From Microvirga rosea (lineage in GTDB: Bacteria > Pseudomonadota > Alphaproteobacteria > Rhizobiales > Beijerinckiaceae), in the NCBI RefSeq assembly GCF_020595095.1, contig NZ_JAJDOP010000001.1, positions 831,714 through 895,713 on the forward strand: 64,000 nt of DNA, written 5' to 3'. Below the pieces are notes generated by a model that saw only the letters and a list, made by a program, of their open reading frames with translations, had not been told where the DNA came from and ran no database searches. Position 1 is the stretch's first letter. Every line of letters begins with the position of its first letter. The position numbers and the translations under genes are program-made. Below, piece after piece: positions 9,782 to 21,472 of the stretch.

Positions 9782-11515
9782 ATGACCCGCAGGACAATCG
9801 GGGAGCTGCGCAGCCAGCGCTGGTACGCGTCCGACGACATGCGTGGCTTTGCCCACCGCCAGCGGACCCAGCAGATGGGGATGCGACGCGAGGAGTTCCT
9901 GAAAAAACCCGTCGTCGCCATCATCAACACCTGGAGCGACCTGAGCCCGTGTCATTCGCACCTCCGGGACCGCGCCGAGGCCGTCAAGCGTGGCGTATGG
10001 CAGGCCGGGGGCTATCCGGTGGAGCTTCCAGCCCTGTCGGTCGGCGAGGTGATGGTGAAGCCGACGACGATGCTCTACCGCAACTTCCTTGCGATGGAGA
10101 CGGAGGAGCTCCTTCGGTCCCATCCCATCGACGGGGTGGTTCTGCTCGGTGGCTGCGACAAGTCTACGCCGGGTCTCCTGATGGGCGCCATCAGCATGGA
10201 CCTTCCGGCCATCTACTGCCCCGCAGGGCCGATGTCGAACGGCCAATGGCGAGGCCAGAAGACAGGCGCCGGGACCCATACCAAGAAATATTGGGACGAG
10301 CTGCGCGCCGGGAATATCACGCAAGCCGACTGGGTAGACCTCGAAAGCCGAATGACCCGCTCCATCGGCACCTGCAATACGATGGGCACCGCCTCCACGA
10401 TGACCTCGATCGTCGATGCGATGGGACTCACCTTGCCGGGAGCGTCCTCCATCCCCGCAGCCGATAGCGGCCACCCGCGCATGGCGTCCGCCTGCGGGGA
10501 GCGGATCGTCGAGATGATCTGGGATGATCTGACACTGTCGAAAGTTCTGGACAGGCGAAGCTTCCAGAACGGACTGGTGGCCTACATGGCGCTTGGCGGC
10601 TCCACCAATGCGGCGGTCCATCTTATTGCCATGGCCCGGCGAGCCGGGGTTTATCTCACCCTCGACGAAATGTCGGACATGGCCGGAAAAGTGCCGGTCT
10701 GCGCCAACCTCTTTCCATCGGGCGAGTACTTGATGGAGGACTTCTATTTCGCAGGCGGCCTGCCGGCCCTTCTCAAGAAACTTGAGGCTTACCTGGCACT
10801 CGATGCGGCGACCGTGAGCGGTCGCACGCTAGGCGAGAGCCTTGTCGATGCGCCCTGCTGGAACGACGATGTGATCCGCGGCCCGGATAATCCGGTCGTG
10901 CCCCTGTCGCGAGGAAAGACGCTGGCGGTTCTCCGGGGCAATCTCGCGCCGAACGGCGCCGTGATGAAGTCATCGGCGGCCAATCCGAAATTTCTCAAGC
11001 ATGTCGGCCCTGCAATCGTTTTCGACAGCCCGGCGGAGATGAACCGGCAGATCGACGATCCGTCCCTGGATATTACCGAAGACAGTGTCATCGTCCTGCG
11101 CAATGCAGGCCCGGTGGGAGCACCGGGCATGCCTGAGTGGGGCAATCTGCCAATTCCCAAGAAGCTGCTGAAGCAAGGCGTGCGCGACATGGTCCGCATC
11201 TGCGACGGGCGCATGAGCGGGACCCATTACGGCACCTGCATCCTGCATGTGGCCCCGGAAGCCGCCGTGGGAGGGCCTCTGGGCCTGCTCAAGACCGGTG
11301 ATCTCGTGGAACTCGATGTCGAAGCAGGCCGGCTCGACATGCGCGTCGACGCCGACGAGCTCGAGCGCCGCCGTGCCGCCTGGAAGCCGACGGCCCCGGT
11401 TTACGGCCGCTCTTTCGCCGCACTTTATCAGCGCCATGTCTCCCAGGCCGATCAAGGATGCGACTTCGATTTTCTGAGCACCCCTGGCCCTGTGGTGGAA
11501 CCAGCAATCTTCTGA
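9782..11515 (+). CDS. IlvD/Edd-family sugar-acid dehydratase, predicted sulfogluconate dehydratase
   Basis: A 577-residue [2Fe-2S], Mg-dependent dehydratase. The three cluster cysteines of the family are present at Cys57 (DLSPCHSH), Cys125 (GGCDKSTP) and Cys198 (IGTCNTMGTAS), and the C-terminal SGTHYGT holds the catalytic serine (Ser479). Cysteine spacing and length match rhizobial L-arabinonate dehydratase, so the protein belongs to the pentonate/hexonate branch rather than to branched-chain amino acid IlvD. In this operon the expected step is removal of water from 6-deoxy-6-sulfogluconate to give 2-keto-3,6-dideoxy-6-sulfogluconate. The neighbouring aldolase, lactonase, dehydrogenase and sulfoquinovosidase support this; an L-arabinonate or D-fuconate substrate is the alternative. 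Confidence 0.88.
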   Translation: MTRRTIGELRSQRWYASDDMRGFAHRQRTQQMGMRREEFLKKPVVAIINTWSDLSPCHSHLRDRAEAVKRGVWQAGGYPVELPALSVGEVMVKPTTMLYRNFLAMETEELLRSHPIDGVVLLGGCDKSTPGLLMGAISMDLPAIYCPAGPMSNGQWRGQKTGAGTHTKKYWDELRAGNITQADWVDLESRMTRSIGTCNTMGTASTMTSIVDAMGLTLPGASSIPAADSGHPRMASACGERIVEMIWDDLTLSKVLDRRSFQNGLVAYMALGGSTNAAVHLIAMARRAGVYLTLDEMSDMAGKVPVCANLFPSGEYLMEDFYFAGGLPALLKKLEAYLALDAATVSGRTLGESLVDAPCWNDDVIRGPDNPVVPLSRGKTLAVLRGNLAPNGAVMKSSAANPKFLKHVGPAIVFDSPAEMNRQIDDPSLDITEDSVIVLRNAGPVGAPGMPEWGNLPIPKKLLKQGVRDMVRICDGRMSGTHYGTCILHVAPEAAVGGPLGLLKTGDLVELDVEAGRLDMRVDADELERRRAAWKPTAPVYGRSFAALYQRHVSQADQGCDFDFLSTPGPVVEPAIF

Positions 11516-11522
11516 GGACGAC

Positions 11523-12329
11523 ATGATCGACATTGAAAATCGCTTCAAGCGCTGGCTGAAAGGCGCAGGTCCGCGTCCACCCTATGGGACATGGCTGATG
11601 GCGGCAGCGCCCGCGACTGCGGAGGCTCTCGGCTATACGGGCTTTGATTTTCTGGTCGTCGATATGGAGCACGTTCCTATCGAGGTCTCGGATCTCGCGC
11701 AGATTCTGCGGGCCATTGGCTGCACGCCTGCCGACGCGGTGGTGCGTCTCGCCTGGAATGATCAGGTTCTCGTCAAGCGCGTGCTCGATGCGGGTGCGCA
11801 AACGATCATGGTGCCGTTCGTGCAGAATGTCGACGAAGCGAGACAAGCCGTTTCTTTCGCCAAGTACCCTCCGACCGGAGTACGCGGCGTAGCGGCCGTT
11901 CATCGCGCCTCACGTTTCGGGCGGGCCACGGATTACCTGAAGCGGGCAAACGACGAAGTCGCCGTCATTGTCCAGCTCGAAACCCCGGAGGCTATCGAGC
12001 GGCTGCCGGAAATCGCATCTGTTGAAGGAGTTGACGCGCTCTTCGTCGGCCCTGGTGATCTGTCCGCTGCCATGGGACATATCGGCAACATTGCTCACCC
12101 TGAGGTCCAGGCGCTGATCGAAAAGGCGGCTCAAGACGCTCATGCGGCCGGTAAGCCTGTGGGTATCGTGGGGCCCAACCCCGACATGGTGCGCCGCTTC
12201 GTCGGCTATGGCTATGACTTTGCGGCCGTCGCGTCGGACATCGCCATGATGACCGGACGTGCGTCCGAATGGCTTGGCGCTTTGCGGGAAGAACCGGTAC
12301 AAACCACGGCTCCTGCGGCAGCGTATTGA
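11523..12329 (+). CDS. HpcH/HpaI class II aldolase, predicted KDSG aldolase
   Basis: A 268-residue metal-dependent pyruvate aldolase. Family landmarks are the VVDMEH block with catalytic His50, Arg75, and the metal ligands Glu153 (QLETPEA) and Asp179 (VGPGDLS). It starts seven bases after the dehydratase stop. In the sulfo-ED pathway this step cleaves 2-keto-3,6-dideoxy-6-sulfogluconate into pyruvate and 3-sulfolactaldehyde, and HpcH/HpaI proteins do this in Pseudomonas putida SQ1. Without the context it could equally be a 2-keto-3-deoxy-arabonate or -glucarate aldolase. A more distant paralogue is encoded at 58682. Confidence 0.87.
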   Translation: MIDIENRFKRWLKGAGPRPPYGTWLMAAAPATAEALGYTGFDFLVVDMEHVPIEVSDLAQILRAIGCTPADAVVRLAWNDQVLVKRVLDAGAQTIMVPFVQNVDEARQAVSFAKYPPTGVRGVAAVHRASRFGRATDYLKRANDEVAVIVQLETPEAIERLPEIASVEGVDALFVGPGDLSAAMGHIGNIAHPEVQALIEKAAQDAHAAGKPVGIVGPNPDMVRRFVGYGYDFAAVASDIAMMTGRASEWLGALREEPVQTTAPAAAY

Positions 12330-12378
12330 CGTTGGCGACAGGCTGTTCGCAAACGGTGAAATTCAGCAAGGCCATAGC

Positions 12379-14039
<1,661 letters not shown>

Positions 14040-14048
14040 GATATCGTC

Positions 14049-16061
14049 ATGATCGCATTGCATAGTGATGGTTTCGATCTTGTCGTTGGCGATAAGGTCA
14101 TCATCCGGCATCGCTCGGAGGATCCATGCCTCTTCGTCGGGCGCGGCGATGCCAGAATGGACATGTACCGGGGCAATTTCGACATCGAAGATTATGTGGT
14201 CGAGCGCGTGGCCTTACGGCATGTTCAGGTCACGGAAATGGACGAGACGCGGAGCCTTGCCTTCGCGCCCGAGCCTGGGCAGCCGGCGCGGATCGTCATC
14301 ACGATCTCAGGCAAGGGCGAGGATCTCGTCGCATCCTTCAAGAGCGCGGATCCCGGCATCAATCGCATCTGGTTGCGGATCGCAGCCGGTCCGGACGAAC
14401 ACATGTGGGGCGGCGGCGAGCAGATGTCGTATTTCGACATGCGCGGCCGCCGGTTTCCCTTGTGGACCTCGGAACCAGGGGTCGGGCGCGACAAAAACTC
14501 GGAGATCACCTTCAAGGCCGACGCGACCGGGAAGGCCGGGGGCGATTATTGGAACACCAACTATCCGCAACCGACCTATCTGTCGTCCCGGCGCTATGCT
14601 CTCCATGTGGAAACGACGGCCTATTCCGCCTTCGACTTCCGGCACCAGGATTTCCATGAGATCGAAATCTGGGCGGTGCCGGATCGGATCGAGTTGACGG
14701 CACGCTCGACTTTCATGGCTCTCGTGGAGGCGATGGCCGAACGCTTCGGCCGCCAGCCGCCCTTGCCAGAATGGGTCTATGGGGGCGCGATCATCGGCTT
14801 GAAGGACGGCGCACGCTCGTTCGATCGCCTGGAGACGATCCTTCAGGCCGGCGCGAAGGTGTCGGGTCTCTGGTGCGAGGACTGGGTCGGACTGCGCCAT
14901 ACATCGTTTGGGGCACGCCTGTTCTGGGACTGGCAAGCCAACGAGGACCGCTATCCGAGCCTGCGCCAGCGAATTGCCGAGTATGAGGATCGCGGTATCC
15001 GGTTTCTCGGGTATGTGAATCCTTATCTGGCCGTCGACGGACCGCTCTTCCCCGAAGCGGATGCCGCCGGGTACTTCGCCAAGGATGCGAGCGGCGGCAC
15101 GGCCCTCGTGGATTTCGGCGAGTTCGATTGCGGCGTGGTCGACTTTACGAATCCTGACGCGGCGGCATGGTTCGCCGAACGGGTCATCGGGCGCAACATG
15201 ATCGATTATGGTCTTTCAGGCTGGATGGCCGATTTCGGCGAGTATCTCCCCATCGACGTGCACCTTGCGAACGGCGTCGACGCCACGCTCATGCACAATG
15301 CCTGGCCGACCCTTTGGGCGGAGGTCAATGCGCGGGCCGTGGCGAGTCGAAACAAGACAGGAGAGATCCTGTTCTTCATGCGCGCCGGATATACGGGCGT
15401 CCAGAAGCACTGTCCGCTCCTGTGGGCGGGCGATCAATCGGTTGATTTCACGCGGCATGATGGCCTCGTGACGGTTATCTCCGGCGCTCTCTCGTCAGGC
15501 CTTCTCGGCAACGCCTATCATCACTCCGATATCGGCGGATACACCAGTCTTTTCGGCAACGTGCGCACCGCCGAGCTCATCATGCGCTGGGCGGAGATGG
15601 CCGCTTTTACGCCGGTCATGCGGACGCATGAAGGCAACCGCCCACGGGACAATCTTCAGATCGACCAGGATCCCGAAGTGCTGGCCCATTTCGCCAGGAT
15701 GACGCGGATCTACGTTCACCTCGTGCCCTATCTCAAGTCTCTCGTGTCGGAGGCGAGCGAGCGCGGTCTCCCGGCGCAGCGCCCCCTGTTTCTCCACTTC
15801 GAGGACGACTTGCGCACCTATGCCCTTCAGGAGTCCTATCTTTACGGCGCCGACCTGCTCGTGGCGCCGGTCTGGCAGGCCGGACTATCCTCGTGGACGA
15901 CCTATCTGCCGAAAGGCGCCGAGTGGGTCCACGTGTGGTCGGGTCAATCCTTTCCCGGGGGGGCGGAGGCAACCGTTGCGGCCCCATTTGGAGAACCGCC
16001 CGTCTTTTATCGGTCCGGCTCGCCGTTCGCCGCTCTCTTTGCGGACCTGAGGAGCCTTTAG
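14049..16061 (+). CDS. yihQ: GH31 sulfoquinovosidase (YihQ/SqvA type)
   Basis: A 670-residue retaining alpha-glycosidase that releases sulfoquinovose from sulfoquinovosyl glycerol or sulfolipid head groups. Asp395 in WMADFGEYLP is the nucleophile and Asp462 in WAGDQ the acid/base. The sulfonate pocket is complete: Lys252, Glu277, Arg290, Trp293 and Tyr498. This is the K-E-R-W-Y variant known from the Agrobacterium enzyme, with a constant seven-residue offset to its numbering as I recall it; E. coli YihQ has Q-Q-R-W-Y. Long blocks such as RAGYTG, HHSDIGGYT and FTPVMRTHEGNRP match YihQ from memory. There is no signal peptide, so it acts in the cytoplasm on imported glycosides. It starts nine bases after the SDR stop and defines the operon's purpose. 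Confidence 0.93.
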   Translation: MIALHSDGFDLVVGDKVIIRHRSEDPCLFVGRGDARMDMYRGNFDIEDYVVERVALRHVQVTEMDETRSLAFAPEPGQPARIVITISGKGEDLVASFKSADPGINRIWLRIAAGPDEHMWGGGEQMSYFDMRGRRFPLWTSEPGVGRDKNSEITFKADATGKAGGDYWNTNYPQPTYLSSRRYALHVETTAYSAFDFRHQDFHEIEIWAVPDRIELTARSTFMALVEAMAERFGRQPPLPEWVYGGAIIGLKDGARSFDRLETILQAGAKVSGLWCEDWVGLRHTSFGARLFWDWQANEDRYPSLRQRIAEYEDRGIRFLGYVNPYLAVDGPLFPEADAAGYFAKDASGGTALVDFGEFDCGVVDFTNPDAAAWFAERVIGRNMIDYGLSGWMADFGEYLPIDVHLANGVDATLMHNAWPTLWAEVNARAVASRNKTGEILFFMRAGYTGVQKHCPLLWAGDQSVDFTRHDGLVTVISGALSSGLLGNAYHHSDIGGYTSLFGNVRTAELIMRWAEMAAFTPVMRTHEGNRPRDNLQIDQDPEVLAHFARMTRIYVHLVPYLKSLVSEASERGLPAQRPLFLHFEDDLRTYALQESYLYGADLLVAPVWQAGLSSWTTYLPKGAEWVHVWSGQSFPGGAEATVAAPFGEPPVFYRSGSPFAALFADLRSL

Positions 16062-16064
16062 GGC

Positions 16065-16835
16065 ATGTCTTTCTCGGCACTCATCGGTTTTCTGATGCTG
16101 ACGGGTGCAGCAGCCTATGCCCAAACGCTGACAGGTTTCGCGTTCGGCTTGATCACCATGGGCGGGATCGGCCTGACGGGCCTGCTCTCCCTGCCGGACG
16201 CGGCCATGATCGTGAGCGTCCTGACGCTCGTCAACGCCACGCAGATGCTCATCAAGGGATGGCGCGAGGTTGCTTGGCGCGAGTTCAGGCTGGTCATGCT
16301 TTCGAGCATTCCTTTCCTGTTCGTCGGCTATGCGCTGCTGGAATGGCTCGCAGGCACGAGGGCAGACTGGCTTCGATTGATCCTTGGCGTCGTGATCATT
16401 ATCTCCAGCCTTCAACTTGCCAGAAAGCCGGAGCCTTTGCCCCAGCGTTCCGGCAACGCCTCTTTCTTGTTCTTCGGCGGCATCGCCGGATTGATGGGAG
16501 GGTTGTTTTCGACGGCCGGTCCGCCCCTGGTCTATCATTTCTACCGTCAGCCGATGCCTCTGCTGAAGATCCGCGAGACTCTTGTGACGGTATTCGCCCT
16601 GAATGCCGTGTTCCGGATTGGCCTTGTGGGGCTTTCGGGAGGTTTGCCGACCGGCTCGGCCTGGTCCGGACTTCTGGCCATTCCCGTGGTCATGGGGGCC
16701 ACCCATGCGGCACGCAACTGGCCGCCGCCGCTCTCACCCACTAGGATGCGGCAGATCGTTTTCGTTCTTCTGTTTCTCTCCGGCGTGTCGCTCGGCGCGC
16801 CTGCCGTCCTCCATCTGATCGGAGCTTCCCGATGA
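16065..16835 (+). CDS. TauE/SafE-family sulfonate/sulfite exporter
   Basis: A 256-residue membrane protein with about eight hydrophobic segments and the two-fold pseudo-repeat of the TauE/SafE family, including GFAFGLITMGGIGL in the first half and GGIAGLMGGLFSTAGPPLVYHFYRQ in the second. It follows the sulfoquinovosidase by three bases and overlaps the aldehyde dehydrogenase by ATGA. In sulfo-ED bacteria the end product 3-sulfolactate leaves the cell through a TauE-like carrier, which is the likely role here. No sulfolactate-degrading genes (suyAB, slcC, comC) are visible in the window, so export rather than desulfonation is expected. Confidence 0.87.
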   Translation: MSFSALIGFLMLTGAAAYAQTLTGFAFGLITMGGIGLTGLLSLPDAAMIVSVLTLVNATQMLIKGWREVAWREFRLVMLSSIPFLFVGYALLEWLAGTRADWLRLILGVVIIISSLQLARKPEPLPQRSGNASFLFFGGIAGLMGGLFSTAGPPLVYHFYRQPMPLLKIRETLVTVFALNAVFRIGLVGLSGGLPTGSAWSGLLAIPVVMGATHAARNWPPPLSPTRMRQIVFVLLFLSGVSLGAPAVLHLIGASR

Positions 16836-18319
16836 CTGCTCACCATAAGCCTGCCGCCCGCCGTGTCCTGGATCTCAAGGACCCTGCGCTTCTGACAGAT
16901 CGCGCCTATGTGGCGGGAGAATGGGTCGCCGCCTCGAACGGAAAATCGATTCCGGTAACCGATCCGTTCGATGGCGCTGTGATTGGCGACGTTCCGGATC
17001 TCGGACCGGACGCGGTGCGTGCGGCGATCGATAAGGCTCATGCCGTTCAGAAGGAATGGGCGGCGCGCCCTGCGAAAGAACGCGCCTCCGTGCTCAAGCG
17101 CTGGTACGAGCTCATCGTCGCCAACGCAGACGATCTCGCACTGATCCTGACCTCGGAGCAGGGCAAGCCGCTCTCCGAGGCGAAAGGCGAAATCCTGTCG
17201 AACGCAGCCTACCTGGAATGGTTTGCCGAGGAAGCCAAGCGCATCTATGGCGATGTCATTCCTGCCTCTCGACCTGATCAGCGGATCGTTGTTCTCAAGC
17301 AGCCGGTCGGTGTCTGCGCTGCGATCACGCCCTGGAACTTCCCGAATGGCATGATCACGCGCAAGGTCGGCCCAGCCCTTGCGGCCGGTTGCACGATGGT
17401 GCTGAAGCCCGCAGCCCAGACACCCTTGTCGGCTTTCGCACTGGCCGTTCTGGCGGAGCGCGCCGGCGTTCCGAAAGGAGCCTTTTCGGTCGTAACCGGC
17501 GAGGCGGAGCCCATCGGGCTGGAGTTTTGCCATAATCCGAAGATCGCAAAGATCACCTTCACGGGATCAACGAAGGTCGGGCGCTGGCTCATGAAGGAGG
17601 CGGCGGACGGGATTAAGCGCCTGTCGCTGGAGCTGGGCGGCAACGCTCCTTTCATCGTGTTCGACGATGCGGATCTCGATGCGGCCGTTGAAGGAGCCAT
17701 GATTTCGAAGTTCCGCAATGCCGGCCAGACCTGCGTATGCGCCAACCGGATCTACGTGCAGGCGGGCGTCGTTGAGGCATTTACGCAGAAATTGAGCGAG
17801 AAGGTGAAGGACCTGAAGCTCGGCCGCGGCACGGAGACAGGCGTCGTCATGGGGCCGCTCATCGATGATCGGGCCGTTGCGAAAATGGAGGAACATGTCG
17901 CCGATGCCCTGAGCAACGGCGGCACCCTCGTGGCCGGGGGCAAGCGCTCGAGTCTCGGCAGCACCTTCTTCGAGCCGACAGTCATCACGGGGGTGACGCA
18001 GGCGATGAAGGTTGCAAAGGAGGAAACCTTCGCACCCCTGGCGCCGATCATCTCCTTCCGGGATGAGGCGGACGTGATCGCGATGGCCAATGATACCGAG
18101 TTCGGTCTGGCCTCCTATTTCTATGCCAAGGACATGGCTCGCGTATGGCGCGTTGCCGAAGCCCTCGAGAGCGGCATGGTCGGGGTGAATACCGGGCTGA
18201 TTGCCAACGAGGCCGCACCCTTCGGGGGCGTCAAACAATCGGGCCTCGGCCGTGAGGGCTCGAAATACGGCATCGAGGGCTTCCTCGAGATGAAATACGT
18301 CTGCCTCTCCGGGATGTGA
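16832..18319 (+). CDS. GabD-like aldehyde dehydrogenase, predicted sulfolactaldehyde dehydrogenase
   Basis: A 495-residue NAD(P)+-dependent aldehyde dehydrogenase. Catalytic Cys301 lies in AGQTCVCANR and general base Glu267 in LSLELGGNAP; the cofactor loop is FTGSTKVG. Overall it is closest to succinate-semialdehyde dehydrogenase GabD, the family that oxidises 3-sulfolactaldehyde to sulfolactate in Pseudomonas putida SQ1 and Rhizobium leguminosarum. It overlaps the exporter gene by four bases and is the last gene of the operon, followed by a terminator. Succinate semialdehyde is a plausible secondary or alternative substrate. Confidence 0.88.
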   Translation: MTAHHKPAARRVLDLKDPALLTDRAYVAGEWVAASNGKSIPVTDPFDGAVIGDVPDLGPDAVRAAIDKAHAVQKEWAARPAKERASVLKRWYELIVANADDLALILTSEQGKPLSEAKGEILSNAAYLEWFAEEAKRIYGDVIPASRPDQRIVVLKQPVGVCAAITPWNFPNGMITRKVGPALAAGCTMVLKPAAQTPLSAFALAVLAERAGVPKGAFSVVTGEAEPIGLEFCHNPKIAKITFTGSTKVGRWLMKEAADGIKRLSLELGGNAPFIVFDDADLDAAVEGAMISKFRNAGQTCVCANRIYVQAGVVEAFTQKLSEKVKDLKLGRGTETGVVMGPLIDDRAVAKMEEHVADALSNGGTLVAGGKRSSLGSTFFEPTVITGVTQAMKVAKEETFAPLAPIISFRDEADVIAMANDTEFGLASYFYAKDMARVWRVAEALESGMVGVNTGLIANEAAPFGGVKQSGLGREGSKYGIEGFLEMKYVCLSGM

Positions 18320-18363
18320 CCTCAAAGATGCCTGACCTTAGGTCAGATTCGCATTGAGGCGGA

Positions 18364-18403
18364 ACGGCTGTCACGCGATTCGTGTGGCAGCCGTCTTGTT
18401 TTT
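18364..18403 (+). terminator. Rho-independent terminator of the sulfo-ED operon
   Basis: ACGGCTG pairs with CAGCCGT, and CACG with CGTG inside it, around a short loop; the stem is followed by CTTGTTTTT. It lies 45 bp after the last gene. A smaller palindrome CTGACC-TTA-GGTCAG just upstream may assist. Position and U-tract support termination of the long operon here. Confidence 0.75.
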
Positions 18404-18626
18404 GGCCAGGATCGGGACTGTTCCCCAACGTCATCAACGGTGCTTGTCCAAAAAGGACAGGGCGGAAGAAATCCAGGCATTTCATGGGTTTTCCTGGCCA
18501 TTAGGGGGCGCGGAGGCCAGGGCGGAGCGTGACGTCGTCAGAACCTAACCCTCTTTTTACCTGTCGGATCCACATTGCGCATCAAGACCCATCACGGGCT
18601 GCCAGCCCTTTGAACCCCCAGATCAG
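18404..18626. other. Gene-free stretch before ftsK
   Basis: No supported gene. It should hold the ftsK promoter, but no convincing -35/-10 pair stands out. The only A/T-rich patch is the CTCTTTTTACC run about 75 bp before the ftsK start. Confidence 0.5.
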
Positions 18627-21281
18627 ATGCGCCCAACCCACTCTGCCACACCTGCAAAATCTGCACTCCAACAGGCCCAGGACACCGAGACCCCTTCGTC
18701 TCAGGCCGGAGCGGCTCCTGCTCGTGCCGGACACAACCAGGTCCGCCCGTCTTCTGCGCGCCCGGAAGCGGCAAAGCCTTCGGATGGCCCGAAGCCTGCC
18801 TCCCAGGCCGGCGCTGCAAAGGGGGCTGTCTCGACCGCCGACCATCCCGCGTGGTGGCAGGCTTTCGTCGTGGCCGGTGCAACCTGCACCCGAACCCCGG
18901 ACAAGTTTCTGCGGGACCGGACTGGCCGGTCGGAAAGCGGGGGGCGTTCTCAAGTTTCGTCCAAGACCGGAGCGCATGAGAGCCGGGCCGTGTCTGTCAA
19001 GAATGGTCTCACGCGACAAGATCCACGTGAGCCGCGTCAACTGCCTCATGAGCCGGTCGTGTCCGGAGCACGGCCTGCGGTCCGCCAACAGCTGGCGACC
19101 CTGCTGGCGACCTATCCGTCTCGCTCCGACGCCCTCCCCGGTGGAGCAGAAACCGGCGCGATCTCGTCGGTTGAGATCTCCGTCGAGGCGCAACCGCCTG
19201 TTCTCGATCAGGGCGATTCCGTTCCTGCGATGGAGGACCGCCAGGATCCTCCGGAGGACGCCGGCGATCGTCCCGTCATGCTTCAACCGGAAATACCGGC
19301 GGACGTGGAAGAGCAGGTTCTTCTTGTCGTGCCTCAGGTGAGCTTTTCCCGGTGGCACTTCAGCTATTACAATGTCGAGACGGTCTTGTTCGGCGCTTCC
19401 TCGGCGCCTCTCGACGCCGCCATGCCTGAAGCGGTCTATGAGGAGGCTTCGATACCTCTGGTAGAGGAGGTTGCCGCGAGACCTGATGTTTCCCGCGAAG
19501 AGGATCTCGATGCCGGTTACTTGTCCCTTTACATGGACGAGTTGCTCCCGGCACCGCAATATGTGGCGGCTCCGAAGGAGGAGTCCCAAGGGCATCTCGA
19601 GGTTCCGGGTCCCGTCGTAACCGAGCAACCGCCGGTCGAGGCGGAGCCGGCTCCGCTTCCCGCGCCCGTCCTGTCGGTTCTTCCGGCTGTGCGCGATCAA
19701 GCTCCGGCTGCTGCGGTTGCAACAGCGTCCGAGGTGCTGCTTCCTGCCATCGCCAAGGGCGGCTATGAGCTGCCCGATCTCGAATTCCTCGCATTGCCGC
19801 CGGAACGTCAGGAGCCGGTGATGGCGGAGGACATTCTGGAGGAAACGGCGGGACGGCTTGAAAAAATCATCCGGGATTTCGGCGTCAAGGGCGAAGTGAT
19901 CCATGTGCACCCAGGCCCCGTCGTGACCCTTTACGAGCTGGAGCCCGCGCCGGGGACGAAGTCATCCCGCGTCATGGCCCTCTCCGACGATATCGCCCGC
20001 TCCATGAGCGCGACCTCGGCGCGTGTGGCTGTTATTCCGGGCCGCAACGCCATCGGCATCGAGCTGCCCAATCAGGCGCGCGAGACCGTCTTCCTGCGCG
20101 AGCTCCTGGCGAGCGAAAATTTCGCGGTCTCGCCGCACAAGCTTCCCCTGTGCCTCGGCAAGACGATCGGCGGCGAACCGGTAATCGCGGATCTGGCGCG
20201 CATGCCGCACCTCCTGGTCGCCGGCACCACCGGCTCGGGCAAGTCGGTCGCCATCAACACCATGATCCTCTCGCTGCTTTACCGGTTCAAGCCGGAAGAA
20301 TGCCGGCTGATCATGGTCGATCCGAAGATGCTCGAACTGTCCGTCTATGACGGCATTCCTCACCTGCTGACGCCGGTGGTGACAGATCCCAAGAAGGCGA
20401 TCATCGCTTTGCGGTGGGCGGTTCGGGAGATGGAGGACCGGTACAAGAAGATGTCGAAGCTGGGGGTGCGCAACATCGACGGCTTCAATGCCCGCGTGTC
20501 GGAAGCCAAGGCCAAGGGTGAGGTGATCACCCGCACGGTCCAGACCGGCTTTGACCGCGAAACCGGCCAGGCGGTGTACGAGGACGAGGTGATGGACCTC
20601 GAGCCGCTGCCGTACATCGTGGTGATCGTCGACGAGATGGCCGACCTGATGATGGTGGCCGGCAAGGAGATCGAGGGGGCGATCCAGCGCCTGGCGCAGA
20701 TGGCGCGGGCGGCGGGCATTCACGTGATCCTGGCGACCCAGCGTCCGTCGGTGGATGTGATCACCGGCACGATCAAGGCGAACTTCCCGACGCGGATTTC
20801 GTTTCAGGTGACGTCGAAGATCGACAGCCGGACGATTTTGGGCGAGATGGGGGCGGAGCAGCTTCTGGGTCAGGGCGACATGCTGTACATGGCCGGCGGT
20901 GGTCGGATCACCCGCGTGCACGGACCGTTCTGCTCCGACGAGGAGGTCGAGAAGGTCGTCGCCCACCTCAAGCGCCAGGGGCAGCCAGTCTATCTCGAAG
21001 CCGTCACGGCCGATGACGAACCGGAATCCGAGGCCGAAGACAGTTTCCTTCCCGAGGAGGAGGAGCTCAGTCTTGGTTCGGGGGACCTCTATGACCAAGC
21101 CGTGTCCATTGTGCTGAGGCACAAGAAGGCGTCGACCTCGTATATCCAGCGGCGTCTGCAGATCGGCTACAACCGGGCGGCCTCGCTGATGGAGCGGATG
21201 GAGAAGGAAGGCATCGTCGGCCCCGCCAACCATGCCGGTAAACGCGAAATCCTCATGGAAAGCCCAGATTTCCATGAGTGA
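18627..21281 (+). CDS. ftsK: FtsK/SpoIIIE-type DNA translocase lacking membrane anchor
   Basis: An 884-residue hexameric DNA pump. The motor domain has Walker A GTTGSGKS (533-540), Walker [11 protein letters not shown] (Asp669-Glu670) and an arginine-rich sensor region ([19 protein letters not shown]). A C-terminal gamma winged helix (about 821-877) reads KOPS sites and contacts XerD. The first 400 residues are Pro/Ala/Glu-rich and weakly conserved. No run of hydrophobic residues long enough for the usual four N-terminal membrane spans is present. It is therefore either a soluble paralogue of a membrane-bound FtsK elsewhere or depends on other anchors. The start is uncertain because the N-terminus is low in conservation and other frames are open there. 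Confidence 0.9.
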   Translation: MRPTHSATPAKSALQQAQDTETPSSQAGAAPARAGHNQVRPSSARPEAAKPSDGPKPASQAGAAKGAVSTADHPAWWQAFVVAGATCTRTPDKFLRDRTGRSESGGRSQVSSKTGAHESRAVSVKNGLTRQDPREPRQLPHEPVVSGARPAVRQQLATLLATYPSRSDALPGGAETGAISSVEISVEAQPPVLDQGDSVPAMEDRQDPPEDAGDRPVMLQPEIPADVEEQVLLVVPQVSFSRWHFSYYNVETVLFGASSAPLDAAMPEAVYEEASIPLVEEVAARPDVSREEDLDAGYLSLYMDELLPAPQYVAAPKEESQGHLEVPGPVVTEQPPVEAEPAPLPAPVLSVLPAVRDQAPAAAVATASEVLLPAIAKGGYELPDLEFLALPPERQEPVMAEDILEETAGRLEKIIRDFGVKGEVIHVHPGPVVTLYELEPAPGTKSSRVMALSDDIARSMSATSARVAVIPGRNAIGIELPNQARETVFLRELLASENFAVSPHKLPLCLGKTIGGEPVIADLARMPHLLVAGTTGSGKSVAINTMILSLLYRFKPEECRLIMVDPKMLELSVYDGIPHLLTPVVTDPKKAIIALRWAVREMEDRYKKMSKLGVRNIDGFNARVSEAKAKGEVITRTVQTGFDRETGQAVYEDEVMDLEPLPYIVVIVDEMADLMMVAGKEIEGAIQRLAQMARAAGIHVILATQRPSVDVITGTIKANFPTRISFQVTSKIDSRTILGEMGAEQLLGQGDMLYMAGGGRITRVHGPFCSDEEVEKVVAHLKRQGQPVYLEAVTADDEPESEAEDSFLPEEEELSLGSGDLYDQAVSIVLRHKKASTSYIQRRLQIGYNRAASLMERMEKEGIVGPANHAGKREILMESPDFHE

Positions 21282-21316
21282 CGTTCCGGTCTCCATCCGG
21301 TGAAATGACTGATTCG

Positions 21317-21346
21317 AAAAAGCCCCGCCATTCGGCGGGGCTTTTT
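21317..21346. terminator. Bidirectional terminator between ftsK and tRNA-Ser
   Basis: AAAAAGCCCCGCC, four bases, GGCGGGGCTTTTT: a symmetric GC-rich stem with A-run before and T-run after. It can end ftsK on the plus strand and the converging tRNA-Ser transcript on the minus strand. Confidence 0.9.
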
Positions 21347-21472
21347 CCATAGACAGGAAGGCGCGGCGCACAAGCCGCTTCAGCGCGGTTCGGATCCGGA
21401 AACTCAGGATGCGCACGCCGAGGCTGCGCTCGCAGCTTCAGACGAAATCAGGATAGGGAATTCAGGAAAATT

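Noticed and set aside
18582..19910. 442-residue minus-strand frame opposite the ftsK N-terminus
   Set aside because: It ends inside ftsK, is Arg-rich and has no ribosome site; the ftsK frame continues into a certain motor domain.
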